DNA from: Chrysoperla carnea | Lineage: Eukaryota; Arthropoda; Insecta; Neuroptera; Chrysopidae | NCBI RefSeq assembly: GCF_905475395.1 | Contig: NC_058338.1 | Location: 4,341,001-4,405,000 of the forward strand | Direction: 5' to 3' | Length of the DNA stretch: 64,000 nt | Shown here: piece by piece, positions 51,372 to 63,220 of the stretch | How positions within the stretch are numbered: the first letter of the stretch is position 1 | How the letters are laid out: each line of letters starts with the position of its first letter | The notes under the pieces: model-generated | Seen by the model: the letters and a program-made list of their open reading frames with translations, nothing else | Database searches by the model: none | What the model was told of the DNA's origin: nothing | Program-made: the position numbers and the translations under genes

Positions 51372-53296
51372 TTAATGATGTCCTCCCCCTTGTAATTGAG
51401 CGTATTCATCACCACCTTCATAAGATCCATATCCTTGTTGTTGTTGTTCGGCACCTTCATAGCTTGCATATCCTTGTTGTTGTTCGCCACCTTCATGTTC
51501 ATAACTTCGTCCATGTTCAGATGCATATTGTGGTTCATATTCAGCTGCAGGTTGTTGTTGATAATGACCACCTTCAAGACTAGCATGTTCTAAGTTATTT
51601 TCACCGTATCCTTCAAAGCCTGATTTCTCAAGATGTTGTCCACCATAACCACCACCTCCACCAACAGCGATAGATTCGTAGCCATGTGCTTCGTGTCCGT
51701 GACCTTCGTTATTGCCGGTAATAATGGCGTGTGCATGATCATGTTTACTATGACCATGGGATATTTTAACATTATGTTCTACGGAGCCAATTTTATGTTT
51801 GGATTCTTCTCCATGTCCCTTTTTAATATAAACAGGTACTGGATGGTAATTTTCTATGTGGACGTTTTGATATGATGTCGCTCCATGACCTTCACCGCCG
51901 CCAATTTCATGGTGCTGGGAGTGAACAACACCTCGACGAATTCGGTATGATACACATTGACTAATCACTACAGCTACAACAGCAAATACAATCTGAAATA
52001 GATGTCAAATGTTAGAAAAAATGAAATAAAATTTTTGATATAAATTCGTTTTCAGTGAATCTTGAGTTTTTTCCGTTGAGTCTTTGAGCCGTTTGTGGCA
52101 TATTTTGTAATGAAAACTCGACTAGTTGTAATTTAATTGGAGTTTAGCAAACGTAAACCGGGTGTCTTTTTTAAGTTGACATATGCTTGAAGCTCCAAAT
52201 GCTGCAAACGAAAAATGTTAGTTTCAATGGCACACATCTTATACCGGCATCGGATTTGATCTAAGTTTTCAGATTTAATTAAAATCTCAATCTTTTTGTG
52301 CGTTTGTTCATTCAACTTGAACAAAATGGTCTTTATATAGAAAAACAAACCACTTTTATTGGATTTATCGAAAAAAAATTTTCGAAGTGTATAACCCAGA
52401 TTTCGCAGAAACAATTATTCTCAACAAATAAAAATTTTGAGTGAAACTTGTCTAAAATCGCGCCAACTCGTATAAAACTCGAGCAAAATGGGTTCCTATA
52501 TGTTTTTTGGGTCAGTTTTCCACAATATTAACGTGGAAAGCGAAAAATCGAAAAAATTCGCCGGTTTCTTAAATTTAAGGAAAATATTACGATGTTTTAT
52601 ATGGTTTTTAACACGCTGATAACTAACTTCTTGGAAAATTTGTGGAAAATGGTAAAATTTTTGAAAAGACCTGAAAATTTTCGGAAAAATGTAATTGCTT
52701 AATCGTGTGATGTATCGTTTTTGAGTATTTTTCGGTCTTTAAAATAAGGGATATTCCTCATGCGGAAGATCTCGGATCAAGAGAAAACCAGAATAGAGCA
52801 ATAATACCTATATACTTTCGTTAAGGATTTGGGAATAAGAGTGTCTAACGTGCTTTGAATATTACGTCCGTGCGAACAGACCGGAAATTTTTAAAATCAA
52901 CGCGTTGGCTGATTTTCGATTTTCGTATACTTCTATCCCAAAAATCACATATAGTTTAATCCAATTTATGAATTATGGTTTACACTCCTACAAATAGATG
53001 AATTCTTCCAGACATATATTCTTTAGTTTAATCGAATTGAAAACTTGACCTTTTTTCGAAATCGCTTAAAAATTATTAAACACTTATTAAATGTTGTTAT
53101 TTTTCACAATTTGTTTCAAATGATAACACTTAAATTTCTGCTGAATACACTTCACAATTTATTTTAAATACCAGCCAGATACAAGCCAACTTAGGACTTG
53201 AGGTAAAAGAAAGCCCATTACTTTACCAAGTTTATAATTACTAGATATTAAAATAAAAATATAATTATTTTGAATATCACTTACAAGAGATCTCAT
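51372..53296 (-). CDS. Secreted His/Gly/Gln/Tyr-rich protein, probably cuticular or secreted structural
   Basis: Two exons: 53296-53285 (MRSL) and 51992-51372, joined in phase 0 across a 1,292-bp GT-AG intron, giving 210 residues. A tiny first exon cut inside the signal peptide is a common layout for insect cuticular genes. The joined N terminus, MRSLIVFAVVAVVISQC, is a clear signal peptide. The mature part has a His-rich half containing YHPVPVYIKK, reminiscent of the HxVPVxxxK motifs of insect cuticular proteins, and many GHG and HGH units. The C-terminal half is Gly/Gln/Tyr-rich with two near-identical units, QQQGYASYEG and QQQGYGSYEG, and ends GGGHH. There is no Rebers-Riddiford chitin-binding consensus, so a low-complexity cuticular, silk-like or metal-binding secreted protein fits best. 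The family assignment is inferred from composition. Confidence 0.8.
51993..53284 (-). other. Intron of the cuticular-type gene with dispersed-repeat pieces
   Basis: The stretch 52290-52440 contains TTGTTCATTCAACTTGAACA, AAAAACAAACCACTTTTATT and AGATTTCGCAGAAACAATTA, matching sequence at 44310-44410 in Smaug intron 1. The remainder is AT-rich with no exon recognised. Confidence 0.55.
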
Positions 53297-53357
53297 GTTG
53301 ATTAACTGTGTGATAGTTGAATATGAAATGTTGTATTTTTATCATCCTGACTTTCAA

Positions 53358-53365
53358 TTTATATA
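53358..53365 (-). promoter_or_regulatory. TATA box of the cuticular-type gene
   Basis: TATATAAA on the minus strand lies 62 nt upstream of the ATG (53296), leaving room for a short 5' UTR beginning near 53315-53335. A TATA box is usual for regulated cuticular genes. Confidence 0.6.
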
Positions 53366-53659
53366 AAAAATATTGTACCTACCTCTAAATCTAAGAAATC
53401 GCAACAACCAGGTACATTATACATAATATATTTTATTTTTTTATTTTTTATAATATGAGAAGGTGTTGTTGTACCTAGAATCAAAATTTACATTTGTTTG
53501 ATCTTTTTAAGCCATTAGTTCTAGTCAGTCCACAAGTTTAAATTGGTCAAATATAGAGATAATAAAGGTCGTAAAAATCGTTGGATTCGGAATGATGTCT
53601 AGAAAAATGTGCCAGAAGCGTTTTTTAGCACATAAAAGATTGAAAAAGTTATAAACAAT

Positions 53660-54304
53660 GTTAAGGATGTATGAGCATGACAACAATGTTTGATTTAAAG
53701 GCTCAAAATTTGTTTGTAGGTAGTCTTTTACTCAAAGAATATGTGGTTAAAATTTCAGCTTAGGTACCCGTGCAAATTTTTAAGAAAAAAGTCATTAAAA
53801 ATCGATATAAAATACATTGGCTCTTATGGAGGAATCTCAAAAAACGACATATTTTGGATGTTTTTGATAATTTTCATTTGGAATGAATGAAAACAAATTT
53901 AAAAAAAAACTTTTTAATAGAAAGTAAACATATTAGCAATGAATTAGAAAAGAAAAAAACTAAGTGTCACCGTCCATATAAGGGATGTAAGAGCAGGGTA
54001 GATTAAGGGTTGAAATTATTTTTATCTTATTTTCAACTTTGATGATGGATTTTGTTATAACTTCATGAATGTAGACGAAAAATAAGAATAAAATTTTTCG
54101 ATATGTGTCTTGGTTTTCGAAATATCGAAAGCTAAATAATTAAACAAAATTTTCAATTTTCGATATTTTGAAAATTAAGCCAAATATCGAAAAATTTTAT
54201 TCTTACTTTTCGTCTTATATCGTCAAGTAATAATATAAATTTATCATCAAAATTGAAAATATCTATTTTTAAATTTGTGCCCCCACTACAATGCTCATAC
54301 ATCA
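53660..54304. repeat. Dispersed repeat family E with terminal inverted repeats, full copy
   Basis: Begins GGATGTATGAGCATGAC (53667) and ends AATGCTCATACATC (to about 54304), a terminal inverted repeat of about 14 bp. The interior has CGAAAAATTTTATTCTTA and an inverse block, so part of it folds back. The first 235 bp recur almost unchanged at 63767-64000, and the interior recurs inverted at 10780-10930. No coding sequence is seen, which suggests a non-autonomous DNA transposon. Confidence 0.75.
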
Positions 54305-55369
54305 AAAACAGAAGATATTACGCCAATATTTCATATCCTACTAAACTCCTACTTCCAGAAGTCTATCTCTATTATTAATTTTCCAGAATAAGTAAATGTA
54401 ATGGGACCGATTTTCAAAATCTCCAGTTTTGCATATTTCCGCGGTTTCAAGCCGCAATATCCGAATCAAACGTTTTCAATGTGATGTCTGTGTGTGTGTG
54501 TGGGTGTGTGGGTGTGTGTCCGTATGTGCGTATGTTCGTTCGGATTCTTTCGCCTCGATTATTTCGACATTAACACGTGACTAAACTTATTCGACGCGTA
54601 ATTGCGTATTTAAGAACTGGAATAGTTTTCAGCAGAATTAGTTGAACCGTTTTTTAATAGTAATAAAAAAACTGGAAAAAACTGAATAAACAGAATCTGA
54701 AAAGTGGATAAAACACTTTATCTATGGAGATAATGCTCGTTCCAGCATAAGCTGCGGTACATGTTTGAAGAATAATCTATGAAGGCTAACAAGACCTATT
54801 TTTAAAATTTTTTTCCCTCTCTGGGAAATTAGTCGTGTGGACTGTCAATTTATTTATAATTTTAATTTAACGCTGAAAATAGGATACAGAATGATTGAAG
54901 GTAAGTATACATTGGACGACTCTAGGCACTACATCTTACCCTATATTTTAATATCATTACAAAACATATGCCGTAAAATCATATTCATATTATTTTAATG
55001 TTATTTTATATCGCTTCGCATCGGGAGAAATCATACATTCATAATTTCTATCTATTTATTTTTAAATTACGTGTGTGCTGCAGAATAAACCTACCATATG
55101 TATCACGTGTGCAACGGAGTATTGGGTATGGATGCATTATTTATTGTCTAGAAAAAATTTTATTTAACACGTTTAAGTATCTATTCTTTTACGAAGACTA
55201 TAGCAAAGCTTATAAAATTATTTAAACAATTTAATTGACTTGATTACAATAGGTACTCAGAATACACGAGGGTATTCTCTTAATAGTACTTACAATTAAT
55301 CTAAATATCTCAAAGGAAAAAATTTATGCATTTTTTAAATTTTCCATAGTTGTTTATTAATAGGGTGTC
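54305..55369. other. Intergenic, with a GT-rich microsatellite at 54483-54520
   Basis: A (GT)n / (GTGG) tract lies at about 54487-54520. The rest is AT-rich without exon or repeat signals that I can support. Confidence 0.5.
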
Positions 55370-56745
55370 ATCAGAATCCAAAAATTCAAATCACATTCAA
55401 ATTTTATCCAATTTTGATAAACCAAGTATGTAATTCTACTAAATTTGGGTCATACTTTTCAAATTTGTGATCAAAATTACCCTAGCTCTAACAGATTTTA
55501 AGAATATGGAGCCCTGGTCCCGAAATTAAGCACATAAGTGATAGCTAGTGAAAAATTGACATCACAGCCGAAAAGAATTGCCCAAAATGAGTGGGTTTCA
55601 AAAAAAATTCGATTAAGATCGGATCAAATTTGGCAGTGTTATAAAAAAAATCGAATTTTTTAACTTAATGACGTCATCAGAATCCAAAAATTTTAATTTT
55701 GCTCTATCACATGCAAATTTTATCCAATTTTGATAAACCAAGTATCTAATCCTACTAAATTTAGGTCATACTTTTCAAATTTGGGATCAAAATTACCCTA
55801 GCTCTAACAGATTTTAAGAATGTGGAGTCCTGGTCCCGGAATTAAACACATAAGCGATAGCTAGCGAAAAATTGACATCACAGCTGAAAAGAATGGCCCA
55901 AAATTAGTGGATTTCAAAAAAAATTCCAATAAGATCGGATATAATTTGCCTGTGTTATCAAAAAAATCGAATTTTTAAACTTGATGACGTCATCAGAATC
56001 CAAAAATTTTAATTTTGCTCTATTACATGCAAATTTTATCCAATTTTGATAAACAAAGTATGTAATCCTACTAAATTTAGGTCATACTTTTCAAATTTGG
56101 GATCAAAATTACCCTAGCTCTAACAGATTTTAAGAATGTGGAGTCCTGGTCCCGGAATTAAACACATAAGCGATAGCTAGCGAAAAATTGACATCACAGC
56201 TGAAAAGAATGGCCCAAAATTAGTGGATTTCAAAAAAAATTCGATTAAGATCGGATCAAATTTGCCTGTGTTATCAAAAAATCGAATTTTTAAACTTAAT
56301 GACGTCATCAGAATCCAAAAATTTTAATTTTGCTCTATTACATGCAAATTTTATCCAATTTTGATAAACCAAGTATGTAATCCTACTAAATTTGGGTCAT
56401 ACTTTTCAAATTTGTGATCAAAATTACCCTAGCTCTAACAGATTTTAAGAATGTGGAGTCTTGGTCCCGGAATTAAACACATAAGCGAAAGCTAGCAAAA
56501 AATTGACATCACAGCTGAAAAGAATGGCTCAAAATTAGTGGGTTTAAAAAAAAATTCCAATAAGATCGGATATAATTTGCCTGTGTTATCAAAAAATCGA
56601 ATTTTTAAACTTAATGACGTCATCAGAATCCAAAAATTTTAATTTTGCTCTATTACATGCAAATTTTATCCAATTTTGATAAACCAAGTATGTAATCCTA
56701 CTAAATTTAGGTCAAACTTTTCAAATTTGTGGTCAAAATTAATCT
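55370..56745 (+). repeat. 316-bp satellite array C (about 4.4 units)
   Basis: Same unit and orientation as arrays A and B. TGACGTCA occurs at 55669, 55985, 56300 and 56615, a period of 315-316 bp. The first unit is shortened. The array begins at the same unit phase (GTCATCAGAATCC) as the others and ends abruptly after GGTCAAAATTAATCTAAG. Units in this array resemble array B more than array A (for example CTATTACATGCAAATTTTAT and AACAGATTTTAAGAATGTGG). Confidence 0.95.
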
Positions 56746-57724
56746 AAGAACATAAAAAAGAAAACGTTACGTGACTTATAGACGATCCCTAAGGTTTCAC
56801 TGACCATACCACTCTTTATTACTTGTAGAATTTGGGATACCACAGGACTCTGGATCCTTGGTTTTTTGTTTTTAGTATCAGATGAGATAATAAAATTTCA
56901 TACTAAATATATAATAATTAAATTTAGGCTAAAATGCAAGCTTGGCTAATTTCCATGTAATTGAATTAAAAAAATTATTTAATTTTATTTGATTATAATT
57001 GAAATAAGGAACATGTTTAATGCATTAAAAACTTCTTAATTTATTTTAATTATTTATTATTTAATTTAAATTTACTGAGAATGTAAATTAGTAATGTTTT
57101 CTTAAATTTTATTTCACCAAGGAATCATTGACCCATGTATCTTCAGATTTTTATACTTTGAGGAAGACATAGTATATTTGTTTATTATTATATTCGGATA
57201 ATTTTTTAGATATTGAGCAAGTAATCGAGAAAAGTATATAATAAAATTTTTTTTGGTACGTGGTACATTCTGTGTGCCCCTGTTTGCGAAAGAAGACGTC
57301 ATATTCTCGGAAACTATTTATTAAATTTGTTAATTGTGTTAATTTATTAATTTCTGCTAGTGGGTAAATTGTCAATTTTGTTACGAAATTTGTCATCTTG
57401 TTCCTGTTAAAGTTGCAATATATTTTTATTACAAATGAGTCAATGATCGATCGATCTTACATCCTGTAAACTTATAAATATTTCTACAATTTTTTGATGT
57501 AAAAATTAACGCATATATCCAAAAATTTGAAACGAATAAAAGTTATTGCATGTACGAATTGGCTGTGTGTAATTGAAATTTTCCCAGCTTGATAATGTGT
57601 CCTAGAATGCAAAAATAATAACTTGCTTTTAATATTTTAACAAAAATTAAGCAGAACTAGGTCCTCGTGTAAGTAACTTACTACCGAAAAGCTAAAATAA
57701 GGTATTCTACTATGTTTGAAAAAG
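56746..57724. other. AT-rich intergenic sequence, no gene recognised
   Basis: Minus-strand frames at 57114-57396 are unsupported. No repeat was matched elsewhere in the window. Confidence 0.45.
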
Positions 57725-58123
57725 TACTTCAAAATGTTCGGGCTTCTGTTCGCAAAGTTGTTACGGCTATTACAGGACACTGGCTGGGCGGCATGCATGC
57801 TGAAAGCTTAGGCCTGGCAATGTATCACGACTACTGCAGGAGCTGTCACAGTGGTGACGAGGAGGAGACAATGTCTCATCTTCTCTGTCACTGCCCAACT
57901 CTTGGCATGAGGAGATGGACTTACTTGAGCCAGCCTCTCTTTGACGACCTCTCCGACCTGGAGTCCGCCGACGTCAAACCTATCCTGCTGTTCTTAAACA
58001 GCTCCAAATGGTTCATGGAGTAGGTGCCGGGGATGGGCCAACCCTTTTTCGGTATCACAACGGATCCTATGGTCTAAGTGTGTTCCACCCCTGGCCAGCC
58101 ACTCTAACCTACTTCAAAATGTT
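57725..58123 (+). mobile_element. 5'-truncated LINE 3' end, copy C, with 14-bp TSD
   Basis: The inserted part is 57739-58109, flanked by perfect duplications TACTTCAAAATGTT (57725-57738 and 58110-58123). It encodes about 95 residues of the C terminus of an I/R1/Jockey-group polyprotein, including the zinc-knuckle-like CRSCHSGDEEETMSHLLCHC and a NSSKWFME end before TAG at 58021-58023. A 3' UTR of about 85 bp ends CTCTAACC. The open frame seems to begin with ATG at 57712, but that ATG is target-site sequence and not part of the element. Intact frame and perfect duplication suggest recent insertion. Confidence 0.93.
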
Positions 58124-60239
58124 GATTTTCCTAATATTCTTACAGATATTTTAGCTGAAACGTCAAAAATTCCTTTGTTTGTAGAATGACCCATACTTAT
58201 ATTAAGGTTAGATAATGTTGATACTACCATGCATGCATGTTTCAATGAAGTACCAATGGAATATAATCATGACAAAGAATAATTTGAATTTTGAAATTTC
58301 ACTTTATTTAAAATACACTTCTTTAAAAAAAAAAAGTGTAACAATAAAGCAAGTACTACTAACTCTTGTTATGCAAATTTTTAATACACAATTTTTTTGT
58401 AAACTGTATACAGACGAATAGTTTATAAACCAGTTTCTGGTAATTTTGCTGAAAACTAAAATAATAATTTGATAAATTCAAAAATTAATAAAAAAACTAT
58501 ACTAAATAGTTAATGAAAGTTCGTTGATGGTCTTAAAAGTTGAACTGTTTATAACTTTTCAAGAGTGGGCGTCCCCAGGATTCCATTTAAGTGGATGTAT
58601 CTGCATTTACACTTGGATGGGTTAAAGCAATCGATTATTATCTTTTGCATTCGATATTCTTTGCACTATAATAAAATTTACAAACTATGCAGGGCAGTAT
58701 ACTTTGTCTCCCTAGTTATAAAAAAGATTGCGGTCGTGGGGCCCCCGTTAAGAACGAAGTTCCTTACGAAGCTGTACAAAAACAAATGTAAACGTAAAAT
58801 AAATACAAATAGATAATCTGTTCAGTCTGTAGTATCTCGGAAACGACTAAAAAGATTTCCATGAAAATTAATATGCATGGGTTTTTTGAGGCGAAAAATC
58901 GATCTTGCTGGGTTTTATTTTAAGAAAATTTCGTTTTATACGTGTTTTCAGGTTAAAACTGAAACAAACTGCAAAATATGACTCTTCCTATTGGTGTTTA
59001 TCGTAGTTAACGAAATAAAGTACATTAGCGGGACATTCAAATTTTGGTATATGTGTGAAGACATTTTAAACGATTCTTGTGTTACTAATAAAATTATTGT
59101 TAATTTAGGTGAGCCTTAAATGCTGCAGATATCTTTTTAAATTTTCTGATAATAATATTTTTATTATCTTCTTTTTTATAATGAGGTTTAGAGGTAATTT
59201 ATTCTTTGAAGATTTCTAGTTGTATCCAATAAAAAAATAAATAATACGTATAGAGTAATGTATGAAAGTCGTGTGATGTTTTATTTCACGTTTGTGTAAT
59301 TACAGGTATTCAATATTATTTATATTAATTACATTATATGGTCTTTTTTTTAATTATGTTGAATTTTAATTTGAAATATTTTACTTTTTTTTTTACAACA
59401 AGTAATTTTAAATGGTATAAGGTAGACTTTGCTGTAATCATACGTTTATCGTTATGAAAAGTGTCTCTTAAATTCTTGTCAGGTAATAGCTTGTACAATT
59501 CATAGTGTATTATAGAGAAAAGAAATAGGATACTCACGGGTTTTTATTGCAGGAATCGTTCAATGGGTCATTAAAGACGAAAAAACCGCGGATTGCTATT
59601 AAATAAGAGCGTGGAAATTGAAGATAGAAATGAAAAAGCACCCCTTTTGAATTTTTCCAAATATCTCGTTAACTAAGCAAAATTTCAAGAAATTTTATAT
59701 AAATTTTTTTGTAAAGAATTAAATCTTACTAAAATTTGTCACTAAAAATAATCGTCCATTTATCGCGCACATACTTAATGTAAATTTATGACTTATAAGT
59801 TGAATTTTCCGCGACTGATAGCCAGAAACACATAATTTCCACAGTTTCACAATTTTCTGTATGAATATTAAAAATTTATCTTTGCCGGACTTTGTTTATC
59901 TTTACCGGTAATAATTCAGATTAAGTGTTTTATGTATTGCGCTACAATTAATCTTTTGTAATATCTCTGCAAGCATTTATAAAATTCATGTATTTAGAAA
60001 ATTGAAGCGGATAAATTGTAAAAATGTAATTGCATATTCTAATTATTTTGTTTCTAATATAATTATTTATAAAATAATAAATAATGGACATTGCGGTATA
60101 GTAACAATAAGAAAATATTTCCAATTACCTACAAAGATTAAAGCGCTGACGGTAACCAAATTCCTAGACGAGAATTGAAGAGATGGTAAGAGAATTATTT
60201 GAGATGGTAGTGAGGATGATCAAGAAAAGAGAGAGAATT
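58124..60239. other. Intergenic, with a dispersed repeat at about 58850-59090
   Basis: The stretch with CAAAATATGACTCTTCCTAT and GAAATAAAGTACATTAGCGG matches 15490-15580. Plus-strand frames at 58215-58421 and 58565-58816 show no recognisable domain. The rest is AT-rich. Confidence 0.5.
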
Positions 60240-60625
60240 TGAGTTACAATGCAGAGTTTCTGGAATATCGATCGACTTTAGTCCGTATCTCAAAAACTAT
60301 TCGACCGGTCATCAAATGCATGCGATTTTTGTAATTTTTGGGTCAAAATTATCTTATATACTGAGTTTTATCGAAATTGGAGATTAAAAAAATTTTGCGA
60401 TTTTTTGCAATTTTTTCAAGGGGTACCCCTTTGAAAAAATCGAGAAAAATGCAAAAAAAAATTTGTTTTAGATTTTGATGAAACTCGGTGGATGGGGTAA
60501 TTTTGATCCTAAAAGTATAAAAATCAGGTTAGTTTAATGATTGGATGCAGAGTTTCTGAGATATCGCAATATTTGGATTGATTTTAGTCCGTGCCTCAAA
60601 AACTATTCGACCAGGCAACATAATA
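60240..60625 (+). repeat. 306-bp Helitron-type repeats, fragment
   Basis: One complete and one partial copy of the unit found in the yippee-intron Helitron, with GGGGTACCCC at 60420 and the next unit starting about 308 bp after the first. Helitron ends are not recognisable here, so it is a fragment or was cut by later events. Confidence 0.85.
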
Positions 60626-61109
60626 CATTTCGTCCCAAAAATCCGCCATTTTGTTTTGTTTTTCCAAACACCACTGAAAGAACACCTGGGTTTTTGAGAT
60701 AACTATAATGATACCTTAAATTTTGAAATCTATTGAGCAGTTCGGAAGATACGAGGTACCTAATAAAGAAATTTGCAGACAAATATACATACACACAAGA
60801 TACGCGCGAAAAACATAACTCACTCCATAACAGTCGGGTAAAAAATTGCATAAAAATTCATTGCCATAGTCACGGCCTTATAATTAAATGAATTATTAAT
60901 TTCTAATAAATTATCTAAAATAAAAAAAATATTGATAGCTACTAAATTGCAAACAAGTTTATAGACATAAAAAAACCAGTAACTTTTTAATGTTAGTAAT
61001 CTAATTTATTTAACAAGTTAACAACAGTTGTGTTAACATTAAGTAAATTACAATTTCTCTGCCGAGTCCAAAAAAATTTTAATTTATGTAAATAATACAA
61101 GACTGAATG
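60626..61109. other. No gene recognised
   Basis: AT-rich sequence between two repeat blocks. An 82-codon minus frame at 60603-60851 overlaps the repeat and has no recognisable motif. Confidence 0.4.
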
Positions 61110-61905
61110 ATATTTTTAACAAGTGAAAATAAACAATTGACAGAGTTAATTATTGAAATACCATGTATAAACAGTGTTGATTAAGCCATCATTTGAAAAT
61201 CGTTTCAATGCGTAATAGTCCAAATGAAATTAATGCCAGAATGGCTAACTCGTGGAAAATATTTTGGTCCTTAAAACATATACTCAAGGATGGCATACCA
61301 ATAACTCTGAATAAAAAGGTAATGGATGTCTGTGTGCTACCGGTGCTGGCCTATGGATTTCAAGTTTCGGCACTAACTACAAAAGACTATTAAAAACTTT
61401 GCACATGCCAATGTGCGCAAAAAGAAGCCATGCTTAGTATTAAACAGTACCAGAAAATCCCTTCTATAAACATAAGAAGCAAGAGCAAAATAAAAGATGG
61501 AATAGCACACATTAAAAGGCTAAAATGGCAATGGACAGGATATGTATCGAGGTTTAAGAATACGCGCTGGACTAACAAAACGATTACGTGGGCAGTTGGA
61601 GAGACGAAATTCTTAAATATAAACAGAATGTCTGTGGATGCACATGGCAAAGAATAGGAGAAATTGGTAGCTGTTAAGAGAGGCCTTCGCCCAACCAGTG
61701 GGCTAAATTAGGCTTATTATGTTATGTATTATGTTTACAGACAGATGTGCAGTCAAACGAACAGAGTGAAAAACCGACAAACAACCGGAAATCGAGTAAT
61801 TAGGTGATTTTATGAACACCTATTCCAAAATTTTGTAGAGCGTAACAAATTTGAGACTAAACTTAGTATACCTTGATATTTCATATTTATACTTACATGG
61901 TGTAA
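61110..61905 (+). pseudogene. RTE-type non-LTR retrotransposon 3' end, inside repeat family D sequence
   Basis: Between 61193 and 61720 two frames give the C-terminal region of an RTE/BovB-type reverse transcriptase polyprotein. The visible segments are IFWSLKHILKDGIPITLNKK, VCVLPVLAYGFQ, then after a stop and frameshift HIKRLKWQWTGYVSRFKNTR and a LRPTSGLN-type end. At least one stop and one frameshift make it inactive. It is preceded by AACAAGTGAAAATAAACAAT (61118) and followed by ACAACCGGAAATCGAGTAAT (61780) and GAGACTAAACTTAGTATACC. These blocks belong to family D, so the LINE end and family D may be parts of one element. Confidence 0.8.
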
Positions 61906-62274
61906 AAAGCTTTTGAGGGCAGCAGTTTGTGCGTATTCCCTTAATTTGGAAGTAATACGTTTAACGTATAAGAAAGAAAGTGTCTTTGTTTGCTGACATG
62001 CCAAAATTTAATATTATTTATAGAAAGATTAAAAAATTTATTATTCATTTAATGTAATCAATTTTTTTTTTTGGTTAAAATGCAATACATGTAATTCAAA
62101 AAATCAAAATTATGGTACTAATCGAAATTAAAATTACAGTAATTGTATATTTATGCAGTTTATTTTTAAATAATCATGTAATATGGAAATGGAATATTAT
62201 AGCGTTGGTCAAAAACAGATATTTTTTTTTTAATGATAGAATTGCAACTATGTTCAATTATATATTTTTTTGTA
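61906..62274. other. No gene recognised
   Basis: AT-rich sequence. A 73-codon plus frame at 62112-62333 runs into the Helitron-like region and is not convincing. Confidence 0.4.
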
Positions 62275-63220
62275 GAATGGAAATTGACTGGTCGATCAAC
62301 GAACAGCTGAAACCGATGGATCTAGACGCCTGAAATTTTGTACTCACTAATAAGGGATATAAGAAGGGATTTTTGGAAATTCATCCCCTAATGGGCTCAA
62401 AAGGGGATTTGAATTTTGTATATGGGAACTTCATGTTAATAATTTTATAGAAAAATAATCATTCTTCTCCCAAGCGGTATGATATGAAAAAATCGAGAAA
62501 AACGCAAAAAAAATTTTATTTTGGAATTTGATGAAACTTGGTGGATGGGGTAATTTTTATCCAAAAAGTATAAAAATCGGGTTATTTTAATTATTGGAAG
62601 CAGAGTTTCTGAGATATCGCAATATTTGGATCGATTTCAGTCCGTATCTCAAAAACTATGCGTCCAGTCATCAAATCTACCCGATTTATGTACTTTTTGG
62701 GTCAAAATTACCTTATATATTGAGTTTTATCGAAATTGGAGACAAAAAAAATTTTTCGATTTTTTACAATTTTTTTAAGGGGTACCCCTTTGAAAAAATC
62801 GAGAAAGACGCAAAAAAAATTTTTGTTTTGGAATTTGATAAAACTTGGTGGATCGGGTAATTTTGATCCAGAAAGTATAAAAATCTGGTTAATTTTATGA
62901 TTGGATGCAGAGTTTCTGAGATATCACAATATTTGCATCGATTTTAGTCCGTATCTCAATAACTATTCGACCAGTCAACAAATGCACGCGAATTTTGCAC
63001 TTTTTGGGTCAAAATTACCTTATTTACTGAGTTTTATCCTAATTGGATATAACAAAATTTTTCGATTTTTTGCATTTATTTTAAGGGGTACCCCTTTGAA
63101 AAAATTGAGAAAATCGCAAAAAAATTTTTATTTTAGAATTTGATGAAACTTGGTGGATGTGATAATTTTGATTCAAAAAGTATAAAAATCAGGTGGTTAA
63201 TTTATTGATTGGATCTATAG
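62275..63220 (+). mobile_element. Helitron-related element with 306-bp repeats (ends eroded)
   Basis: The 5' part, GAATGGAAATTGACTGG, matches the start of the Helitron at 39.95 kb (GAATGGAAACTGACTG). It also shares the TTCATCCCCTAATGGGCTC block. Units follow with GGGGTACCCC at 62779 and 63085 (306 bp apart), preceded by a partial unit near 62480. The CTAG hairpin end is missing; the unit ends GGTTAATTTATTGATTGGAT, then other sequence. Confidence 0.75.

Noticed and set aside
57712-58023. A 103-codon host gene starting at ATG 57712
   Set aside because: The first residues lie in target-site sequence duplicated on both sides; the rest is the C-terminal end of a LINE polyprotein.
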